Source: Apis mellifera (Eukaryota; Arthropoda; Insecta; Hymenoptera; Apidae). Taken from it: DNA of 64,000 bases. The notes under the pieces are model-generated. The model was not told the DNA's origin and did no database searches. It saw only the letters and a program-made list of their open reading frames with translations. The translations under genes and the position numbers were made by a program. This document shows positions 13,017 through 25,000 of the stretch, one piece after another. Within the stretch, counting starts at the first letter, position 1; every line of letters begins with the position of its first letter. The stretch spans positions 5,861,881-5,925,880 of the forward strand of contig NC_037646.1 of assembly GCF_003254395.2 (NCBI RefSeq). Direction: 5' to 3'.

Positions 13017-16000
13017 TATATTATTAAATGTCATAAATAAAGTATCGATATTGTTGCTATTTTATAAATTACTCATTAACTAACCTGGCCCCAATCACTA
13101 GTAATCCATATTGGACAATGGAAACGATTACAAGGAATCTCAGTAGATGGTTTCTTTTCATTATCGCAATATCTATCAGGTGCAACAATTCCTGTTTCAA
13201 TGGAAACACATTTTACTGTTGTGTTCATGTAGCCTTTAATACATGGTTTAGAACACTGAAATATAAATAATAAGATAAGTTTATTATTTTTTTAAATTAA
13301 ATATTTAATAATTGTATTTATATATTAAAACTTAATTGCAAAAGTTATTAAAATCTTTAACAATTAAAATTGAAAAAAATTGTAAAATTGAATGAGAATT
13401 ATAATTAGTAGCAAATAGTAACCTTTTGTGTTTCAGTATGCCATTTATATCCATAATGGAAAATTATATCGTGAACTTCGTTGTCTTGTTGGGAAGGAAT
13501 TTCGTATGGTGGATCAGAAGAATATTTGATTGGTGTTACATTCTGTAGGAAAAGTATATAATTTTATGTATTAAATAATAATGAATAAAATAAACAATAA
13601 GAATATTAAAGCAAGAAGAAAGAATATACCACTGTTGGACAAGATTTCAATATACAAGCTGTAATATTATCTGGTTTATTGGAAGCCGAACATTTATTAC
13701 TTGTAATTCCATCAAGAGTCTTGCAAATGACTTTTCTTCGTTTTATCCCTTCACCACAAGTAACTGAACACTAGGCAAATAAAAATTTCATATATTTAAA
13801 ATATTTCATTTGAATAATCATTAATTATTAATTAATATATAATTATAATTTATAATTTAACTTATAATTTTTTAAAATCATTTTATACTTAAATATTATA
13901 ATGTAATTATAATATCTATTTATAATGTAATAATAATTTTGTTACATACTGCGCTCCAATCGCCTTTGTGCCATTGTTCACAAGGTCCAGAATTGCAAGC
14001 TTGAGTAATTTCTAGAGGGGGTTTACCACAATAATTGTCTGGAACGACGCGGTTCTCTATGTGACATGCATAACGTGAGTATTGCTTGCCTATACCACAT
14101 GTTACTGAGCACTATAAAAAAAAATAAATTAGTCCTAAAAGAATTATATTTATATATTGATTAATAGATAAATTTTAGTTTAAGTTTATTAAATTAATGT
14201 AATATGTTATTTAATTTAATATATATATAAAAATCAAAATAATTTAATAATTAATTACATTACTCCAATTTTTGAAGGTCCATTTGGGACATGGATCATT
14301 TGCACATGCATTTTCTAAAACTTTCCTTTGTCCCATACAATTTTCTTCAGAAACTGTTCTTTGATTGGAGTCTATACAAGTAGCTGTTCTATATTGAATT
14401 CCACCTCCACATGTAGCATTGCAAGCACTCCATTTTCCATAACTCCAATGAGCATCTTCACAGGGTCCCATGCAAGATTCTGTTTCATTTGGCCGCTCAA
14501 GATGAGCGCACGAATGCGGTGGAATTGCACGGGGTGGATGATTCGAATTCAATAATTTTTGTATACATCTAGAGGTGACAACACGAGTTCCTAAGCCACA
14601 GTGATTAGAGCATTCGGAAACTGTGATATTCCATCTGGAATAATTTACAATTACATTATAAAAAATCATAATCAGTAATAAATTAATTATGTTGATTATT
14701 ATAAAGATTGATAATGAATCATTAAATAATATTTTAAATTTATTATAATAAAGAAGTTTAGAATATTTTTTAAAATGATGGAAATATATATTATAACAAA
14801 AATTGGAAATATAATTTAATTAACTATGAGATTTGTTAATTTGATTAAGAACTAATTAATTTTAAAAATTTTAAACAATATATACTTACTCTAATACACA
14901 GTGATTATTACACATTTGACTTTCTTCCCGTGGCTTTTCTGATTCGCGACAATAATCATCGGCGACGACCTCTTTATATTCAATATTCGTGCACTCAGCT
15001 TTACGATATTTTATGCCTTGACATGTGCGAGTGCAATCCGACCAGCCGCTTAATTTCCATTCATAACTTTCTAAAATCTTTCTTGGCACTGTATATTTGT
15101 AACTAATTTGGGGTGGATTTAATTCGCTTACCGATAAAACCTGAAATATTATTTTTTAATCAAATTATTCATTAATCTTAATAGAATGTAGTTATTTTGA
15201 AAAAAATTAATTGCACATACTTACTTCCAAGATTAAATCAGTTTCGATTGGCCTGGAAGTGTTTAAACGTTCTACACGCGAATCACGCCCACTGTATTCT
15301 ATAGTGACACCAATATCTACGATTACTCTTTGTGTCATCACTTTAAAGTTGCCATTTACTATATATTTTCCACCTTCTCCAAGTCGCAAGGCTAAAGAAA
15401 ATCAATATTTCTCAACAATAATAATAAAGTTTATTAATTCTTTAAGAATTTTTCTAAGAAAAGTATTTTTCCATACATTTATATTATAAAAATATATCTT
15501 TATATTTAATCATTTAAATTTAAATATTAAAGATTTTTTTTATAATAATCATTATAAATGTATGAATAAGAAATTGAACTAAATTGAAATATGGATAAAA
15601 ATGAATAAATAACTTCCAAATCTTCTAACAGTTTTCCAGATAAAAATTCTTAAAGAATAATTTAATTTTAATCGGGCAAATCTTTAGAAATATTCTCAAA
15701 ATAAAAAATTTCAATCTCGAAAGGTATTAGATACATGTTATTCAAAGCTCAAAGAGAGATAAATACGAATCAAGTACCGAGATAATTGCCATCATCTATC
15801 ATATCTTTCCAACCGGGTTGCCTGATGTCGATGTTATTGCTACCCGCTGGGATCTTGGCGATTCTGGTGTAACCATATTGGGTGGAGTTATAAGAACCTG
15901 TGATCCATTGACAGGTGGAATTGTCACCCTTGCAGACACCGCATATATCGAGTTCCGCCGTCGAGTTTAAAACGTGATCGCAACCCGCTGGTTTACAGAA

Positions 16001-19000
16001 GCCATTCACGCATATGTGAAAGGTATCCTGGTCGCATGGTGTTCCATCGATCACCTTTTCCGCCAGCGGATAACATTGATTGCTGTCCGTTTCGCAGTAC
16101 AATTTACAACGTTCATGCGGCAATACTGTGAACCAGGAAGAAATTGTAATTGTATGAGGACGAGAGAAACGAGCGACGACATTCTCAGCCATATGCCGGA
16201 ATCCGGATTATCATACTCACTCTTGGCGTGCCATTTAACGTCCCTCGACAGATTCTTTATGTTCAAATTGTTGTTATTGAAATATGAACACTGCTGATCC
16301 CTGAAAATTGAAACAGGAATTAGAACATGATGGAGATAAGTAAGAAAAATATAGGTTTGAAAAGAGTCGAGATATATATTTTATTGAGAATTAAATTAGT
16401 TTCTTCAGCAATGTTGTTATATTAATTTCATTTGCAGTTTCTTATAACGTAAAGATATATCATGAAAATCGAATATTGTAAAGCTTATAAATTTTTTTTC
16501 ATAATCCTCTTTCTCTCATCACCTATAACCTTTTTATTTTCACTACATTTTTCTCTTTTCATCTCTTTTGTTAAAATTTCATATTTGAAAAAAAAAATCT
16601 GTACGTCAAAGTTATTTAAATTCAAATAAAGTATAATTTGGATCCTGAAAATAATAATAAAATACCTGAAATCAGGAGTTCCCGGTGGGCACTCCCTCGT
16701 ACCACAGCTTCTATATTTGACCTGTTCACCAATACAATAACGACCACCGTTCTGCGGAAGTGGATTGTCGCATTCGCGGTATTTCTTCTTGACACCGCCG
16801 CCGCAGGTTCTCGAACATTTCCCATATCGTCCCCATTCGCCCCATTGGCCGTCAACCGGCTGGAGATTGAGACTACGTGAGACGCACTCGCCTCGATAAC
16901 ACCATTTGTCTCGGCCACAGGAAGTGCCATCAGCCCACGGCATATGCTGGGTACGACAGTGATCGTAATGGTCTTCGTTCGGTGTGGTGCACCACAGTCT
17001 TCTGCACACTGCCTGGCCGATAACCAACCAACCGCTCAGTTTATCTCAATTCTTAAGCACTACGTTCGCTGCGCACTGTTCACGATACTCGAAATAATTA
17101 TTTATTACAACTTAAATAAGTTACTTATTTAACTCATAATCTGAATAATTTCTTCAGATTTTTGATCTTTGATAATTCAGTATGAACACGATGGATGATG
17201 ACAATTTTGCATTTATTACAATTTATTACAATTTTCGTTCATTCAACACGATATTTCTACTTCTCTTAAATTCGTGGATTCAAAAAAAGAACGGTCAATC
17301 AAAATTAATAATCATCTTCTTCTCTTTTCTCATTTTTTTTTTTTTTTTTGACAACTTTAAGTGTAACTATATGCACATTACCATTTTCTTCTCAGTTTAG
17401 AAACAATTCAAAATTTCAAAAAGGATTAATAAACGAATCGATAATTATGAAATGGCGATTAATAAAGTCGTAAATAATCCATCCTTCAACAATACGTACG
17501 TATAAGAACTTACTTACTGACTTACCATCACCCACCATGTGATTGCAGATTCTGGACCCGTTACCGAATACCAACTCGCACTGCTTGTTCACGGAATAAT
17601 CTTCCCCGGGTAGCCTTCTCGGGTCCGTTCGTTCCATTATCTTATCCGGCGTGTCCAGCAAACAGTCCCCCTTTCCGGCCCTGAAACGAATTTCACGAGG
17701 CTTGAACGGGTCGTCCGGAGGGGGGCTCGTCGTGCATCATTCGAGGACCGAATTTTTGTCGGAAACGGATGGGATCCGCCGGCGTGCGCGGCGGTCATCC
17801 CATTCAGAAATGCAGCGGAACCGGATTCCTAAGCGAGGAGTCGCCTTCTTCGCAGAAAAATTCACGGCAGAATCGAGTTGTCCGATCGAATCCAATTTGG
17901 ATTTGTTCCCAACACTGGTGTGCACTGAGTTATGATTTCTCCTAGTTTCCTAGTCTCTTCAATACAACGTAAAAATATAATATAATATTTATTAATTTGA
18001 GAACAGTCCGGATTAATTTTAGTCCATCAATTGTTGATTAATTAGTTGGAAACTTCTTATAAAGAGAGAGAGTATAAATTATTCATTTATATTTATTTAA
18101 ATGCTTACACTAGATATGTACTAGATGTACGCTTTGAATCATTTCACTTTTATCCATGAATTACATGGAAAGTAGATTTTTAGTTATTTTTTTAAAAATT
18201 CTATGTGTATTAGATTATATCTTATTCATAGTTTTTCACAATTTTATATATTGATTCTTGAACTGGTTTGCCATCTGGATCTCTCTCTCTCTCTCTCTCA
18301 ATAGAAACAAATGATCATAAATTTCTTTGAAACGAATATCCTTCAAAGAATACGCGCGATCATCGGCGGCTGCCTGAAGATGAAGAAAAAGCAAATCCTA
18401 AATTCTAGACTGATGAAGTCTGAGATGTGTTCAAGGGGCGATCTATCATTGTCACGCTTTTCGGAACGAAGATGGCTTAGTGGCCTGTCAAGGTAATGAC
18501 TGACTCACTCGAGAAACTCGGTGACGTAGTGTCGGGAGCATTTCGACCATTCCCATGGAAAGGTGTTATCGTCCAGCATCCTCGACATTATGTTATGCAT
18601 TCCGGAACGATTCTTATAGGCTGCACATTTCACGTCGTCGTCGTGGGGCATGTCCAATCTAAAATGCAAATAGATTTTTTTAGCTCGAATCTCGTGCAAT
18701 CGTGTTAATTATTGGAAGAAAAATTTTTTAATAATCGGTGTTTCTATTTCATTTAATATAATTCAATAACGATTCGTTATTGCGATTATTAATAAAAATA
18801 TTCGATGTTATATATGACTTTTAAAAGAATGAATAATTTAACGAATGAAATGATAATTTTACTCACACGTGACCGATCTCATGAGCTATCGTGAATGCGG
18901 CAGCTAGACCATTATCCTGAACTATAGCGCACGAGGATCTTGGTGAACACATTCGTCCCAACTCGGCCAATCCCAACGTGTCGCAATTCCTCTGGTCAGA

Positions 19001-22000
19001 ATTGTGGCAAAGATTTTCCCTGTAAATGTATTTCTCTTTATTATTTAATAATATTAAAAATACTTTTTTTTTTAAATTTCGAACAACTCGAGATTGCTTG
19101 CCTCTAACTGGAATCTTTTATAAATTCCAACAACGAGATTCGAGATCGTTCAAGTGAACGAATTATAAGAATAATAGAGATACACACCAGAGTATCAGTC
19201 CATCCTTAGATTTCTGAGGAAGTTAGCTAGTGGGAGCGTTAGAAGAGTCTTTACAAACGATTTTTAAATTAAAATTTTTATATTAGAAAAGCTTGCTTTT
19301 TGGAAAAGCGTTTGAATGAAATTAGGTTAGCGTTAACGACGTGTACCTGGTCAAAAGAAGGGCAGTATCGTAATGTCCCGGCGAATATTCATTCGGATTG
19401 TTGCTCTGTTGCCATCGGCAAAACTTGTTCAACATGTCTGCCGCCGCGATCCCCTCACCCTTGGTCCGTCTAACCCCGAATATTTTATCAATTGGAACGA
19501 TGCTCATCACCGATATGCTTATTGGATTACCGATGGATGGATCTTTGTAGATTCTTGACACCTGAAAAACAAACAAGAATTTTTATCTTTGCATTCAGAG
19601 AGATTTTTATATAATATTTTATTATATTTTACGTATTTTCATTTTTATTTTAATCAGAGCTTAATGCAGCAGCTTTAAAGTTTCGAGCTGTGATTGTAGA
19701 TATTTTCTTTTATCTTCTAGAAAAAAAAAAAGTATTATTATAATTGAAATAAATAATGTTTTTTTTTGTCAGCTTCTCTAACAATCTTTTTCTCTTCTAA
19801 AGATTATTTCATTAATTAGTTTCTCTTCTCGCTTTAATTTATTTGCGACGAAGATCGATACTTTTCCATTAGGATCGAACATAAAAATGCGTTAACGTAA
19901 TTACGTTAATTGAGGGAAAAAAAGGTAAGAAACGTAAGAAAAATTTTTTAATTCAAGAGATTTCTAATTTATGTCCTCCCCTACGATAACATTCGTCCGA
20001 TTAGTCTATCGAGAGCCTATCACGCAAATCCTCGTTCCTCTACGCTTCTTTTAACTTTCTAAACTCGATAACAACTTATAAATAACTAGTTCAGAGCTGT
20101 CGCTTATACTAATAATAAATCAATCGAATCTTATAGGGAAGTTCGCGAACTACTTTCGAGATATTTGAATTATCCAATCGTTTCGCAGTGGATTTTCTCT
20201 CTCTCTCTCTTTTTTTTTCCAAGCATATGATTGATTGCAAATTGAAAATGCAAATAACTTGGAATTTTTATCTTGTTTGAGATTTGTTTGAAACGAATTC
20301 TCTTGCGTTGAATTTTATTTCGATATAGATCTCTTTTCTATTTTTTATAATTTCAATTACAAAAAAGTGGATAAACGTCTTAATTTAATTTTAATTTTGA
20401 TATTTCTCGTGAATAATTTTTTTTTTCTCTGAATATTTTCTTCTAAATTCAAGAAAGATAAATTGGATATATCATTTTGAAAATAATATTTCAAAAAGAT
20501 AAAACGGGATAAATACAAAAATTTTAATCATTCGGAAGAAACAGGGGAAAAATCGTACAGAAACTATCTTTGAATCATTAAAATAACAAAAGTTTCTTTA
20601 TTCAAATTCTTCTTATCAATTATCTTTAACGACTTCTTTAACTTCTTTCCAACACAAAATTTGAGGCGATATAAAACGATAATGATTTCGAAATAATTTC
20701 AACGTAATTTATACGTAAAATACTTCAATCCTTTCTCAATTATATAGAAAAATTCCTCTCGTTACAATTTCAAACAATTTCGAATAAAAAAAAATGCTTG
20801 AAAACTATACATCATAATCATTTTTGAAATAATAATACTTTTAAAATAAAACTTAATCAATCTAAAGAAAGACGAAAAAGGACAATGTATAAATCTTTAA
20901 AGATAGATCTTCTCTCACTCGCGAACCTCGCGTTTAATAATCAGTGAGGACAAAGATGATTTTTACAAAGGCGAGCCCGATCGCGTCGTCGACGAAGAGA
21001 GAGTCTCGTTGGAAGAGGAAAGGGCGAGGCCTTTCCTGGCTGGAAGGAAAGTATCAAAGAGACGAGACACGAGGCACGAGCAAAACGAGTACACGAGTAC
21101 ATACCGTGCATAAACAATGCGGGACACAGTCTTAATTAGTAGCGAATCCCAACAGGGATCGCCCAATCTCCCTTTTGGAACGAATCCGTGGGACTGGTAT
21201 GATAAAACGCGCGGAGGATGCGATTACATCGGTCAAGATCCTCTCCTCGTCGCCTTTTTAATTACACGCTACTTACTCCGCGTTTACAGGCCACCTTTTA
21301 ATTCCTTTTTCTTTTTTTTTTTCGGTCGAGCAAATAACTTTCGGATAAGATGCTGCTGAATTCCGATCAACAATGAATTATCGTAGTTTCAATATTCTAT
21401 TTCACGATTTTATTATATTCACGTTGAAGGAATAGGAAAAAAGGAATAGATAGAAAAAAATTTAGTTTAATCGGATCGAGTTTGTAAAAAAGGGAGTAAG
21501 AAGCTGGGAACGATTTTGAAAATTTGGAAATTGGAAGAAAAAATAATAAAGAAAAGTTGATGATTGTAAGAAGCATTATTTGTTATTATTTATTCGAAAA
21601 TCGTATCGAATCGATTGGAACAACGAGCTAAACAAACGATCCCAATTAATTCTTGTCTGCTCCCTCAACTATGACTCCGCAATTAAACCCTAATTGTCCA
21701 ATAATGATTCGTTACAAGCGCCGTAGATCACCAATCCCCCCGATTTACTTGCTTATCCGAGAAAATCTTCGTTTCTTCAAGAGCGAAGATTAACCAGCCG
21801 TCTCTCGAATTGAAACGAACTTTATTAGATGAAACGAAAGGAGGGGGTGCGTTGATGCGTTCAATTGGAATAATTCCTCGGCTGATGTGTTACTCCATTG
21901 TTTCCCCAAAGATTTTTGCTCTTGGTTGCCACGATTGCGACAGATTCGCGCAGGATCGCCACCACCACCACCAGCCAGCTTGTGGTAATTGATTGATTAA

Positions 22001-25000
22001 AACCGTTTCAAACCGCGTGATTTGCCTTGTAAATTCATTCTTTTTCTTTTTTCTTATTCCACGACTGCGTGACGTTTCAAAATCCCGACAGGAGGCCATG
22101 GACGTTTAGAAACGATCGAGCCAATAACACACAGGTGTTCTAAGTGGTGCTGTCGATCGTTATCTTTCGCCGACAATGATACGGCGAAAGCGAGACGAAT
22201 TAATTGGCTGAACGAATTAATCGAGCTGGAAATTCTATCCTCTAATGGATTTTCTTCCTTAGGTTTTTCAATTTTTTTCTTCTTTTCCTTTGTTTGGAGA
22301 TTGCATAGAATTTGTAATAATTTTTTTTTATTTGAATGGAGGGATTATTGCAGCATCCTCACATTGGAAGAAACAGAGAGAGGGGATAATTTTTCTAACA
22401 AGAATTTTGGAAATAATTTTGATGATGATAAATTATACGTTCATTCTTTGATAAGGTAGGTATATGTACTGTAATTTGTAATATTGTGTAAACCAGAATA
22501 TAAATAAAGTAAGAAAATATATTAGAAGAAATGTTGCGAGAAATTAGATCACGTATTCACATTTAAATATAGAAAAATTATAATTATACGAATATTAATT
22601 TTTAATATCGATTTGCAATTATAATCAAATGTTCACGTGATATAGATTTTATCCTCGATTGAACTATTGACTCGACAAGCGTGTAATATTATTTATCCTA
22701 CTTTCAATAATACAATTTCTTTCCAATCGATTCCAATCCCATTTTTCTAACCAAAAAATCGCTCTTCTAAATTAAACACGTTTAATATTGTTCCACGGAA
22801 GGAATACAAACTCTGAATACGTTTTCCAGCCGCTCAATATCTCTTCCAATATATTTGAAAGAAACAACATTCCCTCGATTTCACGCATATCTGTTGCGAG
22901 CATTTCAATTTCTCGTTCTACTTCGCACAATAACCCTTCTTTGCACAACATTGTCACGATTCGCACGGACCGACTTACCGATCGAGATCGTCGAAGGGAG
23001 GACGCGATAACGCGGGCAAAAAGGTGGAAAAAAGAGAACGAGGAGGGCCCCCTCCCCCCGTTGGACCGGTTGTATAGGAATCGAATCGTGTCAACCGGGT
23101 GGAGAGCGCGTAATGCGCGCGCGAGAAGGCAAGTTTTTTTTCCATTTCCACGTCACGAGGTGGTCACGTCGAGCTCGAACGAGGATTCTCGCCCCACGCT
23201 GTAACAGGTATGGTTAAATGGGTTATACACCGGCGACAAAAATTCATATATTTATTTATCGAGAGGCGACAGCTGCCCTCTCGTCCCGTTCCGATCCAAC
23301 TATTCAGGCTAATGGGGAAAACGTGATCTACGTTCAGTTTTTTTTTCAATATCTTCTTATCGCCGAGAAAAGTAGGGTTAAAAGTTCTTTGTTTCGACGC
23401 GATAATTTATTGGAAAGAAAGGAAGGAAGAAGTTTTCCTCGAGAAAGAGAAAAAAGTAAAAGAATGACATCTTCCACCATTGCGTCAGACTGAACAATAG
23501 AGTTGTACTACTGGAAGGAATCCAACATAGGAATAAAAACAAGACGTTGTACATTTATAATCAATTATCTCGTTGGTCACACTCGTTCGACACATTGGCG
23601 ATGAAAAGAAATTTTGTTTATCGCCGATCCCGATTGGTATATTACGAAATTTAATATTTCAATTAAATGGAAGCACGCGTCCACGATTATCGAGCCTCGT
23701 TCCTCGATAGATAACTGTGTAAAGCGCGCAGGGTCGGCACAGTGCATCGGGCATAAATTCGCTCGAAACTCGGTCAATCGTCGACGTTGTCGAGTCTTCT
23801 CTTCGCGCGAACGTTTTCTATCCGATACGCAAGGCCCCCGTGGATGCTGTCCCGATTGCTACCCGTAATCTTATCGACCGGTCGTAAGGCGGTTTAAAAT
23901 GGTTCTCGAGATTGGACGTGGCTTAAGCGATTTAAGTAGCGACAGAAATATCGGAGATGAGATGAATTCGGCTCTCATCCTCATTGTTCCAAACTTCTTA
24001 ACCGAATCGTTTCTCTCGGGAAAACGTGCTGAAGGAAACAGAGTTTGCAGATGATGTTATTCTTTCATTAATTTCCTTGATTCTTTTTAAAAAACTTTGA
24101 CGTAAAGATTTTACATTTGTGGTCAAGAATCAAGAATGTCCCAGTTCTTTTCGTATTCAACTTTATATTAGATTATTGTTCATTTGGAAATAGAATATCC
24201 ATTAACCTCCTCGATCTTTTTTTCTTTTTAAAACTTTGATCTTTGAGATCAGGATCTCCTTTCCATATTCAACTTTATATTATTTTGAATCAAAATTGTT
24301 CATTTGGAAATGGAATATCCATTAACCTCCTCGATCCTTTTTTTCTTTTTAAAACTTTGATCTTTGAGATCAGGATCTCCTTTCCATATTCAACTTTATA
24401 TTATTTTGAATCAAAATTTGGAAATGGAATATCCATTAACTTCCTCGATCCTTTTTTCTTTTTAAAACTTTGATCTTTGAGATCAAGATCTCCTTTCCAT
24501 ATTCAACTTTATATTATTTTGAATCAAAATTGTTCATTTGGAAAAGTTTTTAAAACTTTGATCTTTGGGATCAAGATCTCCTTTCCATATTCAACTTTAT
24601 ATTATTTTGAATCAAAATTGTTCATTTGGAAATGGAATATCCATTAATCTCCTCTATTCTTTTTTCTTTTTAAAATTTTGATCTTTGAGATCAAGATCTC
24701 CTTTCCATATTCAACTTTATATTATTTTGAATCAAAATTGTTCATTTGGAAATGGAATATCCATTAACTTCCTCGATTCTTTTTTCTTTTTAAAACTTTG
24801 ATCTTTGAGATCAAGAGCTCCTTTCCATATTCAACTTTATATTATTTTGAATCAAAATTTGGAAATGGAATATCCATTAATCTCCTCTATTCTTTTTTCT
24901 TTTTAAAACTTTGATCTTTGGGATCAAGAATCAAGATCTCCTTTTCAACTTTATGTTCATTTCGAAATGGCAGATATATCTATGGAAATGAACAAATAAT

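Noticed and set aside
16622..16930. Alternative frames over exon 8 on both strands
   Set aside because: The exon 8 frame carries the disintegrin and TSP1 cysteines; the others are shadows.
22788..23204. Plus-strand frame of 138 codons in a CpG-rich patch
   Set aside because: Arg/Ser-rich with no domain, open by GC composition, with opposite-strand frames of similar length.
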